Source: Nitratireductor arenosus (lineage in GTDB: Bacteria; Pseudomonadota; Alphaproteobacteria; Rhizobiales; Rhizobiaceae). From it: a stretch of DNA of 64,000 nucleotides. The position numbers and the translations under genes are program-made. The stretch covers positions 62,001-126,000 of the forward strand of contig NZ_WPHG01000002.1 of assembly GCF_009742725.1 (NCBI RefSeq), read 5' to 3'. A model generated the notes under the pieces. It did not search any database, was not told the DNA's origin, and saw only the letters and a program-made list of their open reading frames with translations. Below, piece after piece: positions 51,324 to 59,949 of the stretch. Numbering within the stretch: position 1 is the first letter of the stretch; each line of letters starts with the position of its first letter.

Positions 51324-52217
51324 ATGGATGCGAGGGAAAACTCCGCTGGCGAGGCGCTTGAAGGACTGATCGACGCCCTGCATGCGCGCGGGCGGCTCAG
51401 AGTATGGTCCCTGATCGTCACGATGTTCGGCGACGCCGTCGTGCCGCGCGGCGGCCGCGTCGCGCTGTCGGTGCTACAGGAACTGATGGCACGGCTCAGA
51501 ATCGAGACGGGGGCGGTGCGCACGGCGATGTCGCGGCTTGCGGCCGATTGCTGGCTCGAACGCGAGCGCGACGGGCGCAATTCCTATTACAGGCTGGCGG
51601 AGGAGGGGCGCCACGCGTTTGACTTCGCGACCAGGCGCATCTACGCCGCCGGCCCGCCGGGATGGGACGGCACCTGGCTGGTTGCGCTGGCGCCGGCTGG
51701 CGCCGGCAACGGCGCGCGTGTGGGGCGCGAACAGGCGATGGCGGAACTCGGTTTCGCGCCGGCCGGTGCCGGCAGTTTCGTGCGCCCTTTCGCCAATATT
51801 CCCGAACTGGTCGACGATGTGCCGGCGGGTTTGCTTGTCGTGCGCGGGGCGGCGTTGCGCGAGCCGCCGGACCTTGCCGCGCTGTGGGATCTAGACGAAC
51901 TGGCCGCGGCCTATCGCGCGCTCGGCGACGAACTGGCGCCGCTCGCCGCTGCGCTGGCGCGCGGTGCCGGGTTTTCGCCGCTCGACGCCATGGCCGCGCG
52001 TGTGCTTGTCGACCATTCGTGGCGGCGCATCGTTTTGCGCGATCCCGGCCTGCCTGCCGCGCTTTTGCCGGCCGACTGGCCGGGCGAGGCGGCGCGGGCG
52101 CGGGTCAAGGCGGTCTATGCCGCGCTCGCCGGCCCGAGCGAGGCCTGGCTCGACGCATCCGGCCTGCCTGCGCAGGTGGACGCGAAAAGGTTCAAGGCCC
52201 GGTTCGGCGGGATTTGA
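51324..52217 (+). CDS. paaX: PaaX-type transcriptional repressor
   Basis: A 297-residue repressor of the PaaX family. The N-terminal winged helix (about 20-95) has RVWSLIVTMFGDAVVPRGGRVALSVL and the recognition segment GAVRTAMSRLAADCWLERERDGRNSYYRL. The C-terminal domain contains the PaaX ligand region (WDGTWLVALAP and a long helical end). PaaX represses paa catabolic genes and is released by phenylacetyl-CoA. The ATG at 51324 lacks a good ribosome-binding site. A 291-base AT-rich region lies upstream. Confidence 0.93.
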   Translation: MDARENSAGEALEGLIDALHARGRLRVWSLIVTMFGDAVVPRGGRVALSVLQELMARLRIETGAVRTAMSRLAADCWLERERDGRNSYYRLAEEGRHAFDFATRRIYAAGPPGWDGTWLVALAPAGAGNGARVGREQAMAELGFAPAGAGSFVRPFANIPELVDDVPAGLLVVRGAALREPPDLAALWDLDELAAAYRALGDELAPLAAALARGAGFSPLDAMAARVLVDHSWRRIVLRDPGLPAALLPADWPGEAARARVKAVYAALAGPSEAWLDASGLPAQVDAKRFKARFGGI

Positions 52218-52228
52218 GGCCGGGCAAG

Positions 52229-52912
52229 CTACCTGCGAATACAGTAGTAGAGAGCGAGGTAGGGCGGCATATTGTTGTGGGGCTGGCTTCCGCCCGATTC
52301 GCTGATGGTGCCTTCGGGAACAAACGGCTGATGCACCCCGGCGCCCTCGCCGCCCACCGACAACGCGACCGCCGGGTGCCCGGTCCACTGGCCCCGCAAG
52401 ACGCTCGTGCCATTGAATTCGTGCGAATGGGTGGGCATTTCTTCTGCTTTGAGGGCATGCCATTCGGCGCCGCCCTGCGCCCCGTCGGGATCATCCATCA
52501 AGGCCGGGTACCTGCTTAGGCTCTGTCCGTTTTCGTCGACATTGTTGTTGACGCCGGCGCCGACGATCATGCGGCCGCCAGCCGGAGCAAAGCGTTCCCA
52601 TCCGCGCGGACAGGCATCTTCTTCCGACCTGTCGAACGCTGCGACAATGCCGGATGCTCGCCTGAAAGGCTCAAGTTCCGACTCCAGTGCTTCGATCCTC
52701 GCGAGCGTTGCCGTGAGCCGTGCCGTCATGCAGGTAAAATTGGCCTGGGCGACCTGCGTGGAATTACCCGTTCCTTCGAGATTGCGAATGTCGCAGTCCT
52801 GTGCCCGCGCTTCGTTCGCGCCCATCAGGATCGCCGCGCCGATGCTAGCAGCCGCGAGCAAGTGTGTTTTCGGGTTGGACCATATGCCAGAAATTGCAGC
52901 GGAACCGTTCAT
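52229..52912 (-). CDS. Exported tail-collar-like protein
   Basis: A 227-residue protein with an N-terminal signal-like segment (about 14-42, THLLAAASIGAAILMGANEARAQ). A short coiled coil follows (about 65-90, LTATLARIEALESELEPFRR), and the second half resembles the phage tail-collar/microcystin-dependent-protein type (DACPRGWERFAPAGGRMIVGAG, MPTHSHEF, and the end SQPHNNMPPYLALYYCIRR). No other phage gene is near. Base composition is visibly lower in GC than the paa genes around it, hinting at recent arrival. GGGGAG precedes the ATG. The function is unknown. Confidence 0.75.
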   Translation of the reverse strand: MNGSAAISGIWSNPKTHLLAAASIGAAILMGANEARAQDCDIRNLEGTGNSTQVAQANFTCMTARLTATLARIEALESELEPFRRASGIVAAFDRSEEDACPRGWERFAPAGGRMIVGAGVNNNVDENGQSLSRYPALMDDPDGAQGGAEWHALKAEEMPTHSHEFNGTSVLRGQWTGHPAVALSVGGEGAGVHQPFVPEGTISESGGSQPHNNMPPYLALYYCIRR

Positions 52913-53052
52913 AGTTTGCCACTCCCCATCCAATCATTCCGAGAACAATTGCCCCGATTGCAACTTTAACGGCATGTTCGATGATCCAATGTGGCCTATT
53001 TCTCACTTTCCTCTGTTTGTTCATGTCGGTGACTGCTCCGATCGCGCGCGTA

Positions 53053-53084
53053 AGCCCCAGCCGGAAGGATTGCCGACCGGGGCT
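53053..53084 (-). terminator. Hairpin after the PaaI-like gene
   Basis: Reading leftward, AGCCCC pairs with GGGGCT with further partial pairing inside; it lies 25-55 bases past the stop at 53109. No strong T-tract is present. Confidence 0.4.
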
Positions 53085-53108
53085 CCGCAGGCAATCGAAG
53101 ATTGCGGC

Positions 53109-53528
53109 TCACTCCTCCAGATAGGCGAACGCGCTGGTGGCGGTGACGGCGACCTTTTTTGCGCCCTTCGCCCTCATCTCGACGCGCGTATAGGCCATGC
53201 GTTTGCCGTTGGAGAGCACCTCGACACGGATGTCGACGTCGCCGGGCTTCAGCGGCCGCAGAAAATGCGTGGTCAGGTCGACCGTCGTGCAGACGCGGAA
53301 CCGGCCGTTGAGTGCGGCCAGCGCCACCACCGAGCAGGTGTCGGCCGCCGCCGCCGTCGCCTGGCCGCAGATCACGCCGCCGACATGCACCAGCGCCCGG
53401 TTTTCCGGCAGCAGGAAATCGCCGCCGGCCGCGTCGAATCCGACCGGTTTCAGCCCCATATCCACGATCCAGGGCGCGAATACGCGCGCGATCGTCTCTT
53501 CCGCCTGCTTCAGCCCGAACTCTGTCAT
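53109..53528 (-). CDS. PaaI-like hotdog thioesterase
   Basis: A 139-residue hotdog-fold acyl-CoA thioesterase-like protein. The motif VHVGGVICGQATAAAADTCS (about 47-66) replaces the usual HGG with HVGG, and DLTTHFLRPLKPGDVDIRVEVL is conserved. It is a second thioesterase near the paa genes, clearly different from paaI at 48191. It is divergent from paaA, with 102 bases between starts, so it may be controlled together with it. The substrate is unknown. Confidence 0.85.
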   Translation of the reverse strand: MTEFGLKQAEETIARVFAPWIVDMGLKPVGFDAAGGDFLLPENRALVHVGGVICGQATAAAADTCSVVALAALNGRFRVCTTVDLTTHFLRPLKPGDVDIRVEVLSNGKRMAYTRVEMRAKGAKKVAVTATSAFAYLEE

Positions 53529-53544
53529 CGATCCTCGCTTTTTA

Positions 53545-53582
53545 TGTTACGAAATATTGCGGAATGTTAGATTTTTTGTTAC
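53545..53582. promoter_or_regulatory. paaA promoter region with repeated TGTTA(C/G)
   Basis: TGTTAC at 53545, TGTTAG at 53565 and TGTTAC at 53577 are spaced 20 and 12 bases in the only AT-rich stretch between paaA and the divergent thioesterase gene. They may be regulator half-sites (PaaX or PaaR). The evidence is repetition and position only. Confidence 0.35.
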
Positions 53583-53630
53583 ATGTCAGGATGGACGGAT
53601 CACCCGCCATCCGACCACGGAGGAGATGCC

Positions 53631-54626
53631 ATGTACAGCCAGGGCCTGATCGGGGCGAAGACCGACACCGACGAGGACGAAGCTTTCCTCGCCGCTTTCC
53701 AGGCGCGCATCGACGCGGAGGACAAGATCGAGCCCAACGATCCGATGCCGGAAGGCTATCGCAAGACGCTGGTGCGCCAGATCGGCCAGCACGCGCATTC
53801 CGAGATCGTCGGCATGCTGCCGGAGGGCAACTGGATCACGCGCGCGCCGTCGCTCAGGCGCAAGGCGGCGCTGCTGGCCAAGGTACAGGACGAGGGCGGC
53901 CACGGGCTTTATCTCTATTCGGCCGCCGAGACGCTCGGCGTCAGCCGCGAGCAGATGACCGAGGAGCTTTTGTCGGGCAAGGCGAAATATTCCTCGATCT
54001 TCAACTATCCGACGCTGACCTGGGCCGATATCGGGGCGATCGGCTGGCTGGTCGACGGCGCGGCGATCATGAACCAGATCCCGCTGTGCCGCTGTTCTTA
54101 CGGGCCCTATGCGCGCGCCATGATCCGGGTGTGCAAGGAGGAAAGCTTCCACCAGCGCCAGGGTTACGAGATCATGATGACGCTGGCCAACGGCACGGCC
54201 GAGCAGAAGGACATGGCGCAGGACGCGCTCGACCGCTGGTGGTGGCCGTCGCTGATGATGTTCGGTCCGCACGATTCCGACAGCCAGCACGGCGACCGGT
54301 CGATGAAATGGAAGATCAAGCGCTTCACCAATGACGAGCTCAGGCAGAAATTCGTCGACGCCACCGTGCCGCAGGGCGAGTTCCTCGGCCTGACCTTTCC
54401 CGATCCCGAGCTGAAATGGAACGAGGAGCGCGGCCATTACGATTTCGGCCCCATCGACTGGGACGAGTTCTGGCGTGTGGTCAAGGGCGGCGGAACGATG
54501 AACCGCGAGCGCATCGCCGCGCGCCGCAAGGCCTGGGACGACGGCAAATGGGTGCGCGAGGCAGCGCTTGCCCATGCCGAAAAACGCCGGGCCAGGCGCG
54601 AGGCGACGAAGCTGGCGGCGGAGTAG
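53631..54626 (+). CDS. paaA: Phenylacetyl-CoA epoxidase, catalytic subunit
   Basis: A 331-residue diiron subunit of the PaaABCE multicomponent oxygenase, which epoxidises the ring of phenylacetyl-CoA. Ferritin-like helices carry the metal-binding segments [16 protein letters not shown] (about 53-68), [16 protein letters not shown] and [12 protein letters not shown]. Length and sequence are very typical. GGAGGAG precedes the ATG at 53631. paaB starts 72 bases after its stop. Confidence 0.97.
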   Translation: MYSQGLIGAKTDTDEDEAFLAAFQARIDAEDKIEPNDPMPEGYRKTLVRQIGQHAHSEIVGMLPEGNWITRAPSLRRKAALLAKVQDEGGHGLYLYSAAETLGVSREQMTEELLSGKAKYSSIFNYPTLTWADIGAIGWLVDGAAIMNQIPLCRCSYGPYARAMIRVCKEESFHQRQGYEIMMTLANGTAEQKDMAQDALDRWWWPSLMMFGPHDSDSQHGDRSMKWKIKRFTNDELRQKFVDATVPQGEFLGLTFPDPELKWNEERGHYDFGPIDWDEFWRVVKGGGTMNRERIAARRKAWDDGKWVREAALAHAEKRRARREATKLAAE

Positions 54627-54698
54627 TCCGACATGCCGCTTCGGTCGCGCTGGGCCGGGGCGGGAAACGTATACGCGACGCGCCCGAGGACAACGATC

Positions 54699-54986
54699 AT
54701 GAGCAAGACCGAAATCCCGCTTTGGGAAGTTTTTATCCGGCCCCGCAACGGGCTCGCGCACAAGCATTGCGGCTCCGTGCACGCTGCCGACGAGGTGATG
54801 GCGATCCAGGCCGCGCGCGACGTCTACACAAGGCGCGGCGAGGGCGTGTCGATCTGGGTGGTGCCGTCGGCGGCGATTGTCGCCTCGGATCCCGAACACA
54901 AGGACGAGAATTTCGAACCGGCGCTGACCAAAATCTACCGCCACCCGACCTTTTACGACATTCCCGACGATGTCGGCCACATGTAG
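54699..54986 (+). CDS. paaB: Phenylacetyl-CoA epoxidase subunit B
   Basis: A 95-residue small subunit that bridges PaaAC units in the epoxidase. The family opening IPLWEVFIRPRNGLAHKHCGSVHA and the segment ALQAARDVYTRRGEGVSIWVVPS (here MAIQAARDVYTRRG) are present. CGAGGA precedes the ATG at 54699. It is followed by a small membrane-protein gene 28 bases later rather than directly by paaC. Confidence 0.95.
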   Translation: MSKTEIPLWEVFIRPRNGLAHKHCGSVHAADEVMAIQAARDVYTRRGEGVSIWVVPSAAIVASDPEHKDENFEPALTKIYRHPTFYDIPDDVGHM

Positions 54987-55014
54987 GCCGGCCGCCAATC
55001 GACGGAGGATACCG

Positions 55015-55311
55015 ATGGACCCGCTCGAAATCCTGTTCAGTCCGTTTGTGGCGATGACTGCGCATCCCTGGGCGGTTTACGTGCCGGTGGTGGTGTTGGG
55101 CCTGATGGGCTGGGCAACGCCGTGGGGAGGGACCGTGGTCAAGGTCGCGGCGGCGTTGTGGCTGGCTTACGCGCTGTGGGAGACCGCCGTGCAGATCATG
55201 ACGCCCGAGGCCAATATCAGGGTCGACCTGCTGGTGATCGCACCCATTCTGATCGTCGTGTCGCTCGCCGCGCTGGCGATGTTTTTGAGAAAGGCGTTCG
55301 CCCGTGTCTGA
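55015..55311 (+). CDS. Small membrane protein between paaB and paaC
   Basis: A 98-residue protein with three hydrophobic segments (about 19-35 HPWAVYVPVVVLGLMG, 40-60 and 70-92 LLVIAPILIVVSLAALAMFL). No family is recognised. GGAGG precedes the ATG at 55015, and its end overlaps the paaC start (GTG 55304) by eight bases, so it is surely part of the operon. It may help uptake, membrane attachment or assembly, all of which are guesses. Confidence 0.75.
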   Translation: MDPLEILFSPFVAMTAHPWAVYVPVVVLGLMGWATPWGGTVVKVAAALWLAYALWETAVQIMTPEANIRVDLLVIAPILIVVSLAALAMFLRKAFARV

Positions 55312-56056
55312 TGCCCTGCTGACATTTCTTCTCCGTCTCGCCGACGATCATCTCATCCTCGGCCATCGGCTGTCGGAATGGTGCGGCCACGCGCCGATGC
55401 TGGAGGAAGATCTCGCCATGCCGAACATGGCGCTCGACCTGATCGGCCAGGCGCGCGCACTCTACCAATATGCGGCCGAAATCGAGGGCAAGGGGCGCAG
55501 CGAGGACGATCTCGCCTATTTGCGCCGCGAGCGTGACTACGTGAACTGCCTGATGGTCGAGCGACCCAACGGCGATTTCGGCCACACCATGCTGCGCCAG
55601 CTCTATTTCGCCGCCTTCATGGAGCCGTTCTGGACGATGGCGTCGACGTCGCGCGACGAAACCCTGGCCGGTATTGCCGCCAAGGCCGTCAAGGAGACCG
55701 CCTACCATATCCGCCATGCCGGCGAGTGGGTGGTACGGCTCGGCGACGGCACCGAGGAAAGCCGGCGGCGCATGGAGGCGGCGATCGACGCGCTCGCACC
55801 TTATGTCGACGAACTCTTCGAGGGCGACGCCGTCAGCGCGGAGATGACCAAGGCCGGCATCGCGCCCGAGCCGGCGTCGTTGCGCGCTGAATTCGACCGC
55901 ACCGTCGGCGCGATCTTCGCCGAGGCGCGGCTGACCTTCGCGCCGGCGGCCTATGCCCAGACCGGCGGCCGCCAGGGCCGCCATGGCGAGGCGATGGGGT
56001 TCATCCTGGCCGATCTGCAGCACATGCAGCGCACCTACCCGGGGGCGACATGGTGA
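55304..56056 (+). CDS. paaC: Phenylacetyl-CoA epoxidase, structural subunit
   Basis: A 250-residue ferritin-like partner of PaaA that stabilises the complex. Typical parts are LADDHLILGHRLSEWCGHAP (about 13-32), LEEDLAMPNMALDLIGQARALY and KETAYHIRHAGEWVVRLGDGTEESRRR. The start is GTG 55304 inside the end of the small membrane-protein gene. Its stop overlaps the paaD start by seven bases. Confidence 0.95.
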   Translation: MSDALLTFLLRLADDHLILGHRLSEWCGHAPMLEEDLAMPNMALDLIGQARALYQYAAEIEGKGRSEDDLAYLRRERDYVNCLMVERPNGDFGHTMLRQLYFAAFMEPFWTMASTSRDETLAGIAAKAVKETAYHIRHAGEWVVRLGDGTEESRRRMEAAIDALAPYVDELFEGDAVSAEMTKAGIAPEPASLRAEFDRTVGAIFAEARLTFAPAAYAQTGGRQGRHGEAMGFILADLQHMQRTYPGATW

Positions 56057-56745
56057 AGAACGCGCCCGACAAGGCACCCCTTCGCACGCCCCTGTGGGCC
56101 ATCGGCCACCTTCCCCGCGAAAGGAGAGACCGGCCGTCACCGTCGCCGGCCTCCGTCCAAGCAACGTTTGAGGCAGGCGCGGGCCGCGATGACGGTCCTA
56201 ACTCCGCCGGTATGGGAGAGATAGGCGGCGGGCCGAAACCGGATACGAAAGAGTATGACAGTTCCGCTCCGGATCGCGATCGCGCCTGGGCGGCCGCGGC
56301 CGCGGTACCCGACCCGGAAGTGCCGTGCGTGACGGTTGCCGATCTCGGCATCCTGCGGTCGGTCGAGATCGAGGGCGAGGTCGCGGTCGCCAGGGTGACG
56401 CCGACCTATTCCGGCTGCCCGGCCACGCTCGCCATCGAGCTTTCTGTCGAGGCCGCCCTGCGCGAGGCCGGCTTCGAGGCCCGGGTGGAGCGTGTCATTG
56501 CGCCGGCCTGGACGACCGACTGGATCACCGAGGCGGGCCGGGCGAAGCTGACGGCCTACGGCATTGCGCCGCCGGTGAAGGGCTCCAATTCGATCCGGGC
56601 GCTGTTCGGCGAGACCGTCGTCGCCTGCCCGAAATGCGGATCGGAGGAAACCGAACGGGTTTCGGAATTCGGTTCCACGCCGTGCAAGGCGCATTACCGC
56701 TGCACGGCCTGCGGGGAACCGTTCGACTATTTCAAATGCATCTGA
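56050..56745 (+). CDS. paaD: Phenylacetate degradation protein PaaD (MIP18/DUF59 family), with N-terminal extension
   Basis: PaaD helps assemble or maintain the iron cofactors of the epoxidase. From about residue 75 on, the protein is typical: AWAAAAAVPDPEVPCVTVADLGILRSVEI, PTYSGCPATLAIE, and a C-terminal zinc-ribbon-like end with CPKC and CTACGEPFDYFKCI. The total of 231 residues is about 65-75 longer than usual. The extra N-terminus (MVKNAPDKAPLRTPL...) is Pro/Arg-rich with no motif. ATG 56050 overlaps the paaC stop; an internal ATG at 56212 is a possible true start but has a weak ribosome-binding site. Confidence 0.93.
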   Translation: MVKNAPDKAPLRTPLWAIGHLPRERRDRPSPSPASVQATFEAGAGRDDGPNSAGMGEIGGGPKPDTKEYDSSAPDRDRAWAAAAAVPDPEVPCVTVADLGILRSVEIEGEVAVARVTPTYSGCPATLAIELSVEAALREAGFEARVERVIAPAWTTDWITEAGRAKLTAYGIAPPVKGSNSIRALFGETVVACPKCGSEETERVSEFGSTPCKAHYRCTACGEPFDYFKCI

Positions 56746-56805
56746 GCAGCAGCGCCCTTGGTTGCAATCAAGGCGCGCCGTCTCCCGAGGCTTGAGGTTT
56801 TGACC

Positions 56806-57885
56806 ATGGCACCCCGTTTTCACGATCTCACCGTTTCCGCCATCGAGCGCCAGACGCCCGATGCCGTCGCGATCGCCTTCGACGTGCCCGATGCGCTTCG
56901 CGACGCCTTCCACTTCAAGCCGGGCCAATATCTCACACTGGCCACCAGCCTGGACGGGCAGGATGTGCGCCGGTCCTATTCGATCTGTTCCGCGCCGGGC
57001 GAGCCGCAGCTCAAGGTCGGGGTCAAGAAGGTCGCCGACGGCCGTTTCTCGCGGTTCGTCAACGAGACGCTGTCGGTTGGCGACACGATCCGCGTCATGC
57101 CGCCGGAGGGCCGGTTCACCTCGCTCTTCGGACCGCGCCACGATTATCTGCTGATCGCATCCGGTTCGGGCATCACGCCGATGCTGTCGATTGCCAAGAC
57201 GGTGCTCGAGCACGAACCGGACTCCACGGTGGCGTTGGTTTACGGCAACCGCTCGACCGAGACGATCATGTTTCGCGAGGAGCTGGAGGATTTGAAGGAC
57301 CGGCATCTGCGCCGCTTTTCGCTGGTGCATCTGCTGTCGCGCGAAAAGCAGGATGTCGACCTGTTGAACGGCCGCATCGACGGCGAACGGGTGAAGGAAC
57401 TCGCCGAACGCGGGCTGATCGATCCGCGCGGTTCTGACGGCGTCTTTCTGTGCGGTCCGGGCGAGATGATCGACGACGTCGCGGCCATGCTCAAGGCCTA
57501 TGGCGTGGAGGAGGACCGCATCCGTTTCGAGCGTTTCACGCCGACGGGTGAGGCGCCGAGGCCGCGTGCGCCTTCCGCGCAGGCCAGGAAGGCTGTGACC
57601 GACGGTGTCGCGGTCGAAGTGGTGCTCGACGGCACGCGGCGCGAATTCGCCATGGACGAGACGGCGGGAACGGTGCTCGACGCCGCGCACAAGGCCGGCA
57701 TCGAGCTGCCCTATTCCTGCGCGGGCGGCATGTGCTGCACCTGCCGCTGCCGGGTGGTCGAGGGCGAAACGGAAATGGCGGTCAATTTCTCGCTGGAAGC
57801 GTGGGAGATCGAGGCCGGTTTCACGCTCGCCTGTCAGTCCAGGCCGCTGTCGCGGAAGCTGGTGCTGGATTTCGACGCCGCCTGA
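56806..57885 (+). CDS. paaE: Phenylacetyl-CoA epoxidase reductase subunit
   Basis: A 359-residue electron-transfer subunit that passes NADPH electrons to PaaA. The FAD-binding motif RRSYSICSAP (about 55-64), the NAD(P) half with LLIASGSGITPMLSI (about 113-127) and the C-terminal [2Fe-2S] ferredoxin with the C-x4-C-x2-C motif in CAGGMCCTCRCRV (about 305-317) are in the usual order. GAGG precedes the ATG at 56806. It is the last paa gene and converges with the ArnT-like gene, 21 bases between stops. Confidence 0.95.
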   Translation: MAPRFHDLTVSAIERQTPDAVAIAFDVPDALRDAFHFKPGQYLTLATSLDGQDVRRSYSICSAPGEPQLKVGVKKVADGRFSRFVNETLSVGDTIRVMPPEGRFTSLFGPRHDYLLIASGSGITPMLSIAKTVLEHEPDSTVALVYGNRSTETIMFREELEDLKDRHLRRFSLVHLLSREKQDVDLLNGRIDGERVKELAERGLIDPRGSDGVFLCGPGEMIDDVAAMLKAYGVEEDRIRFERFTPTGEAPRPRAPSAQARKAVTDGVAVEVVLDGTRREFAMDETAGTVLDAAHKAGIELPYSCAGGMCCTCRCRVVEGETEMAVNFSLEAWEIEAGFTLACQSRPLSRKLVLDFDAA

Positions 57886-57906
57886 GAATTTCGCGCCGCG
57901 CTCGCC

Positions 57907-59607
57907 TCACTCGGCCATGCCGTAAAGCGTCAGCACCAGCGGCGTCCCCTTGGAATAGTTGATGCCGCGCACCGCGCCGCGCGCCGCCACGCTGTCGGCT
58001 CCCTGGGGCAGGGCGGCGAAAAACGCTTGCGTGAGGTCGCCGCGCACCAGCGCCATCGTGCAGGCGGGATCTTCGGCCAGGGTCTCGGCGGCGGTGGCGG
58101 GATCGGTCAGCAGCGTGTTGGTGCCGACAAGAAAGATCAGGCTCGGCTCGTAATAGCCGGTCGACACCAGCCGGCCCTGCGGACAGGACCTGTGCTCGGC
58201 AAACAGGCGCGCGATTTCCGGGCTGAGCCAGATCGGTTTCAGCGGCGGCAATACGAATATCGCGGCGAGCGCCAATGTCGCGCCGGCGCCGAGCGCGGCG
58301 GCGAGCGTGCGCGGCAGGGGAGCGAGCGGCGGGCGGATGCCGCTGCCGAGCCAGCCGGTGACGACGACGACGATGGCCGCGAGCGCGCCCCACCAGGAAA
58401 AGCCGCCCAGCACGTAAGGGGTGATGGCGATCGCGATGGCGGCCAGCGCCACGGTGACGACGACGAGGCCGAACGTCGTGGCCCAGCGCAGCCAGGTCTG
58501 CCAGCGCCGCAGCGGCGCGTCGCGTGCCGCCGTGTCGCTCAGCGCCCAGCCGAGCGCCAGCACCAGGGCCGGAAAGGCCGGCAGCATATAGTGCGGCAGC
58601 TTGGTCGGCACCAGTTCGATGATCAGCCAATAGGGCAGGTACCAGGCGGCCAGAAACAAGAGCCGTGGATCGGCGCGCATGCCGTTGAGCACGCGCAGGC
58701 CGGCGTCGATCGCGGCGAGGCCGAACGGCCACATGGTGAGCGAATAGACCAGCACGTAATAGCCGGGCGGAAAGCCGTGCGATTCCTGGCCCGACCCGAT
58801 CTTGCCGAGCAGGTCGCGGCCGACCGCCTCCTGCCAGAACGCCGCCCCGCTCTTATAGGTGATCAGGGCAAGCCAGGGCGCCGCGACCAGCAGCATCAAG
58901 GCTGCGCCGGGCAGCGCGCGCATTTTTGTCAGCCAGGCCCGGTCGCGGTCGAAGACCACCAGGAAGCCGGCTGTCAGCAGGCTGAGGAAGGGAATAACCG
59001 GCCCCTTGATCAGGATCGCCGCGCCCTGCGCGGCCCAGAACAGCCACGGCGCCCAGCCGGGAATTGGCGTGCCGGCGCGGTGGCCGAGATAGATCCGCGC
59101 CAGCATGGCCTGCGCCACGAGGCCGGTCGCCAGCAGCGTCGCGTCGGTCTTGGCGATGCGGGCCTCGAAGCCGAGGATCAGCAGGCCGGCGAGCGAAACG
59201 GACGCGATCAGCCCGGCGGCCGTGCCGAACATCCACGCGCCCAGCCAGGCGGTGGCCAGAACGGCGAGCGTCGCGCCGAGGATCGAGACGGTGCGGTAGA
59301 CGGCGACCGGCGCGTCGGCGCCCTGGCCGCTGATGGCGACCGCCGCCGATTGCAGCCAATAAATGCCGGCCGGCTTCTTGTAGCGCGGCTCGTCCTGGAA
59401 GCGGATGTCGACATAGTCGCCGCTCTCGACCATCTGCTTGGTGGCCTGGACGAAACGCGCCTCGTCGCGGTCGGTCGGCGGCAGGGTGGTGATGCCGGGC
59501 ACGAACAGCAAAAGGCACAACAGCGCCAGCCCGAGATAATGCGCCGGGCCGAGCGCGCCGGCGACGGGCCTGACGGCCACGGGCGGGTGTTCGCGGGCGG
59601 CGCTCAT
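57907..59607 (-). CDS. ArnT-like (GT83) membrane glycosyltransferase
   Basis: A 566-residue integral-membrane glycosyltransferase of the ArnT/PMT type with about 12 hydrophobic segments. The catalytic N-terminal loop has PPTDRDEARFVQATKQMVESGDYVDIRFQDEPRYKKP (about 43-79), including the DEAR motif. It would move a sugar from a polyprenyl-phosphate carrier to lipid A or another envelope acceptor. The order with the two upstream genes resembles rhizobial sets that add galacturonic acid (Rgt type) to lipid A; which sugar is used here is unknown. Confidence 0.9.
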   Translation of the reverse strand: MSAAREHPPVAVRPVAGALGPAHYLGLALLCLLLFVPGITTLPPTDRDEARFVQATKQMVESGDYVDIRFQDEPRYKKPAGIYWLQSAAVAISGQGADAPVAVYRTVSILGATLAVLATAWLGAWMFGTAAGLIASVSLAGLLILGFEARIAKTDATLLATGLVAQAMLARIYLGHRAGTPIPGWAPWLFWAAQGAAILIKGPVIPFLSLLTAGFLVVFDRDRAWLTKMRALPGAALMLLVAAPWLALITYKSGAAFWQEAVGRDLLGKIGSGQESHGFPPGYYVLVYSLTMWPFGLAAIDAGLRVLNGMRADPRLLFLAAWYLPYWLIIELVPTKLPHYMLPAFPALVLALGWALSDTAARDAPLRRWQTWLRWATTFGLVVVTVALAAIAIAITPYVLGGFSWWGALAAIVVVVTGWLGSGIRPPLAPLPRTLAAALGAGATLALAAIFVLPPLKPIWLSPEIARLFAEHRSCPQGRLVSTGYYEPSLIFLVGTNTLLTDPATAAETLAEDPACTMALVRGDLTQAFFAALPQGADSVAARGAVRGINYSKGTPLVLTLYGMAE

Positions 59608-59616
59608 GGCGGCCGG

Positions 59617-59949
59617 TCAGTCCGTGCCGGACATCGCGCCGCGATGCTCGTTGGCGATCAGCCACAGATTGCGGATGTAGATGACCAGCCCGAGCGCCTG
59701 GCCGGCGATGAAGACGGGATCCTTGCGGTGAATGGCGTAAAGCAAAAGCAGCGTGCCGCCGCCGAGCGAGAAGAACCAGAACGCGACCGGCACCACCGAG
59801 CGCTTGGCGCGTTCCGAGGCGATCCATTGCACCAGGAAGCGCATGGTGAACATCGCCTGGGCGACGAAACCCAGCAGGATCCAGGCGCTGAACTGGTCGA
59901 CGAAGACCTGATAGGCCCAGTTGTAGAGCGACTGGAAAGTGTCGGTCAT
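59617..59949 (-). CDS. LAB_N-domain (lipid-A biosynthesis N-terminal) membrane protein
   Basis: A 110-residue protein with three hydrophobic segments, matching the N-terminal domain seen on some lipid-A-disaccharide synthases. Typical parts are WILLGFVAQAMFTMRFLVQWIASERAKRSVVPVAFW (about 23-58) and YIRNLWLI. In similar gene sets it is thought to help flip or handle lipid-linked sugars. It starts within the last four bases of the GT2 gene (ATGA overlap) and is followed by the ArnT-like gene nine bases on, so all three are one operon. Confidence 0.9.
   Translation of the reverse strand: MTDTFQSLYNWAYQVFVDQFSAWILLGFVAQAMFTMRFLVQWIASERAKRSVVPVAFWFFSLGGGTLLLLYAIHRKDPVFIAGQALGLVIYIRNLWLIANEHRGAMSGTD

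Noticed and set aside
52229-52912. Prophage remnant
   Set aside because: Only one tail-collar-like gene is present; no integrase, attachment repeats, terminase or capsid genes.
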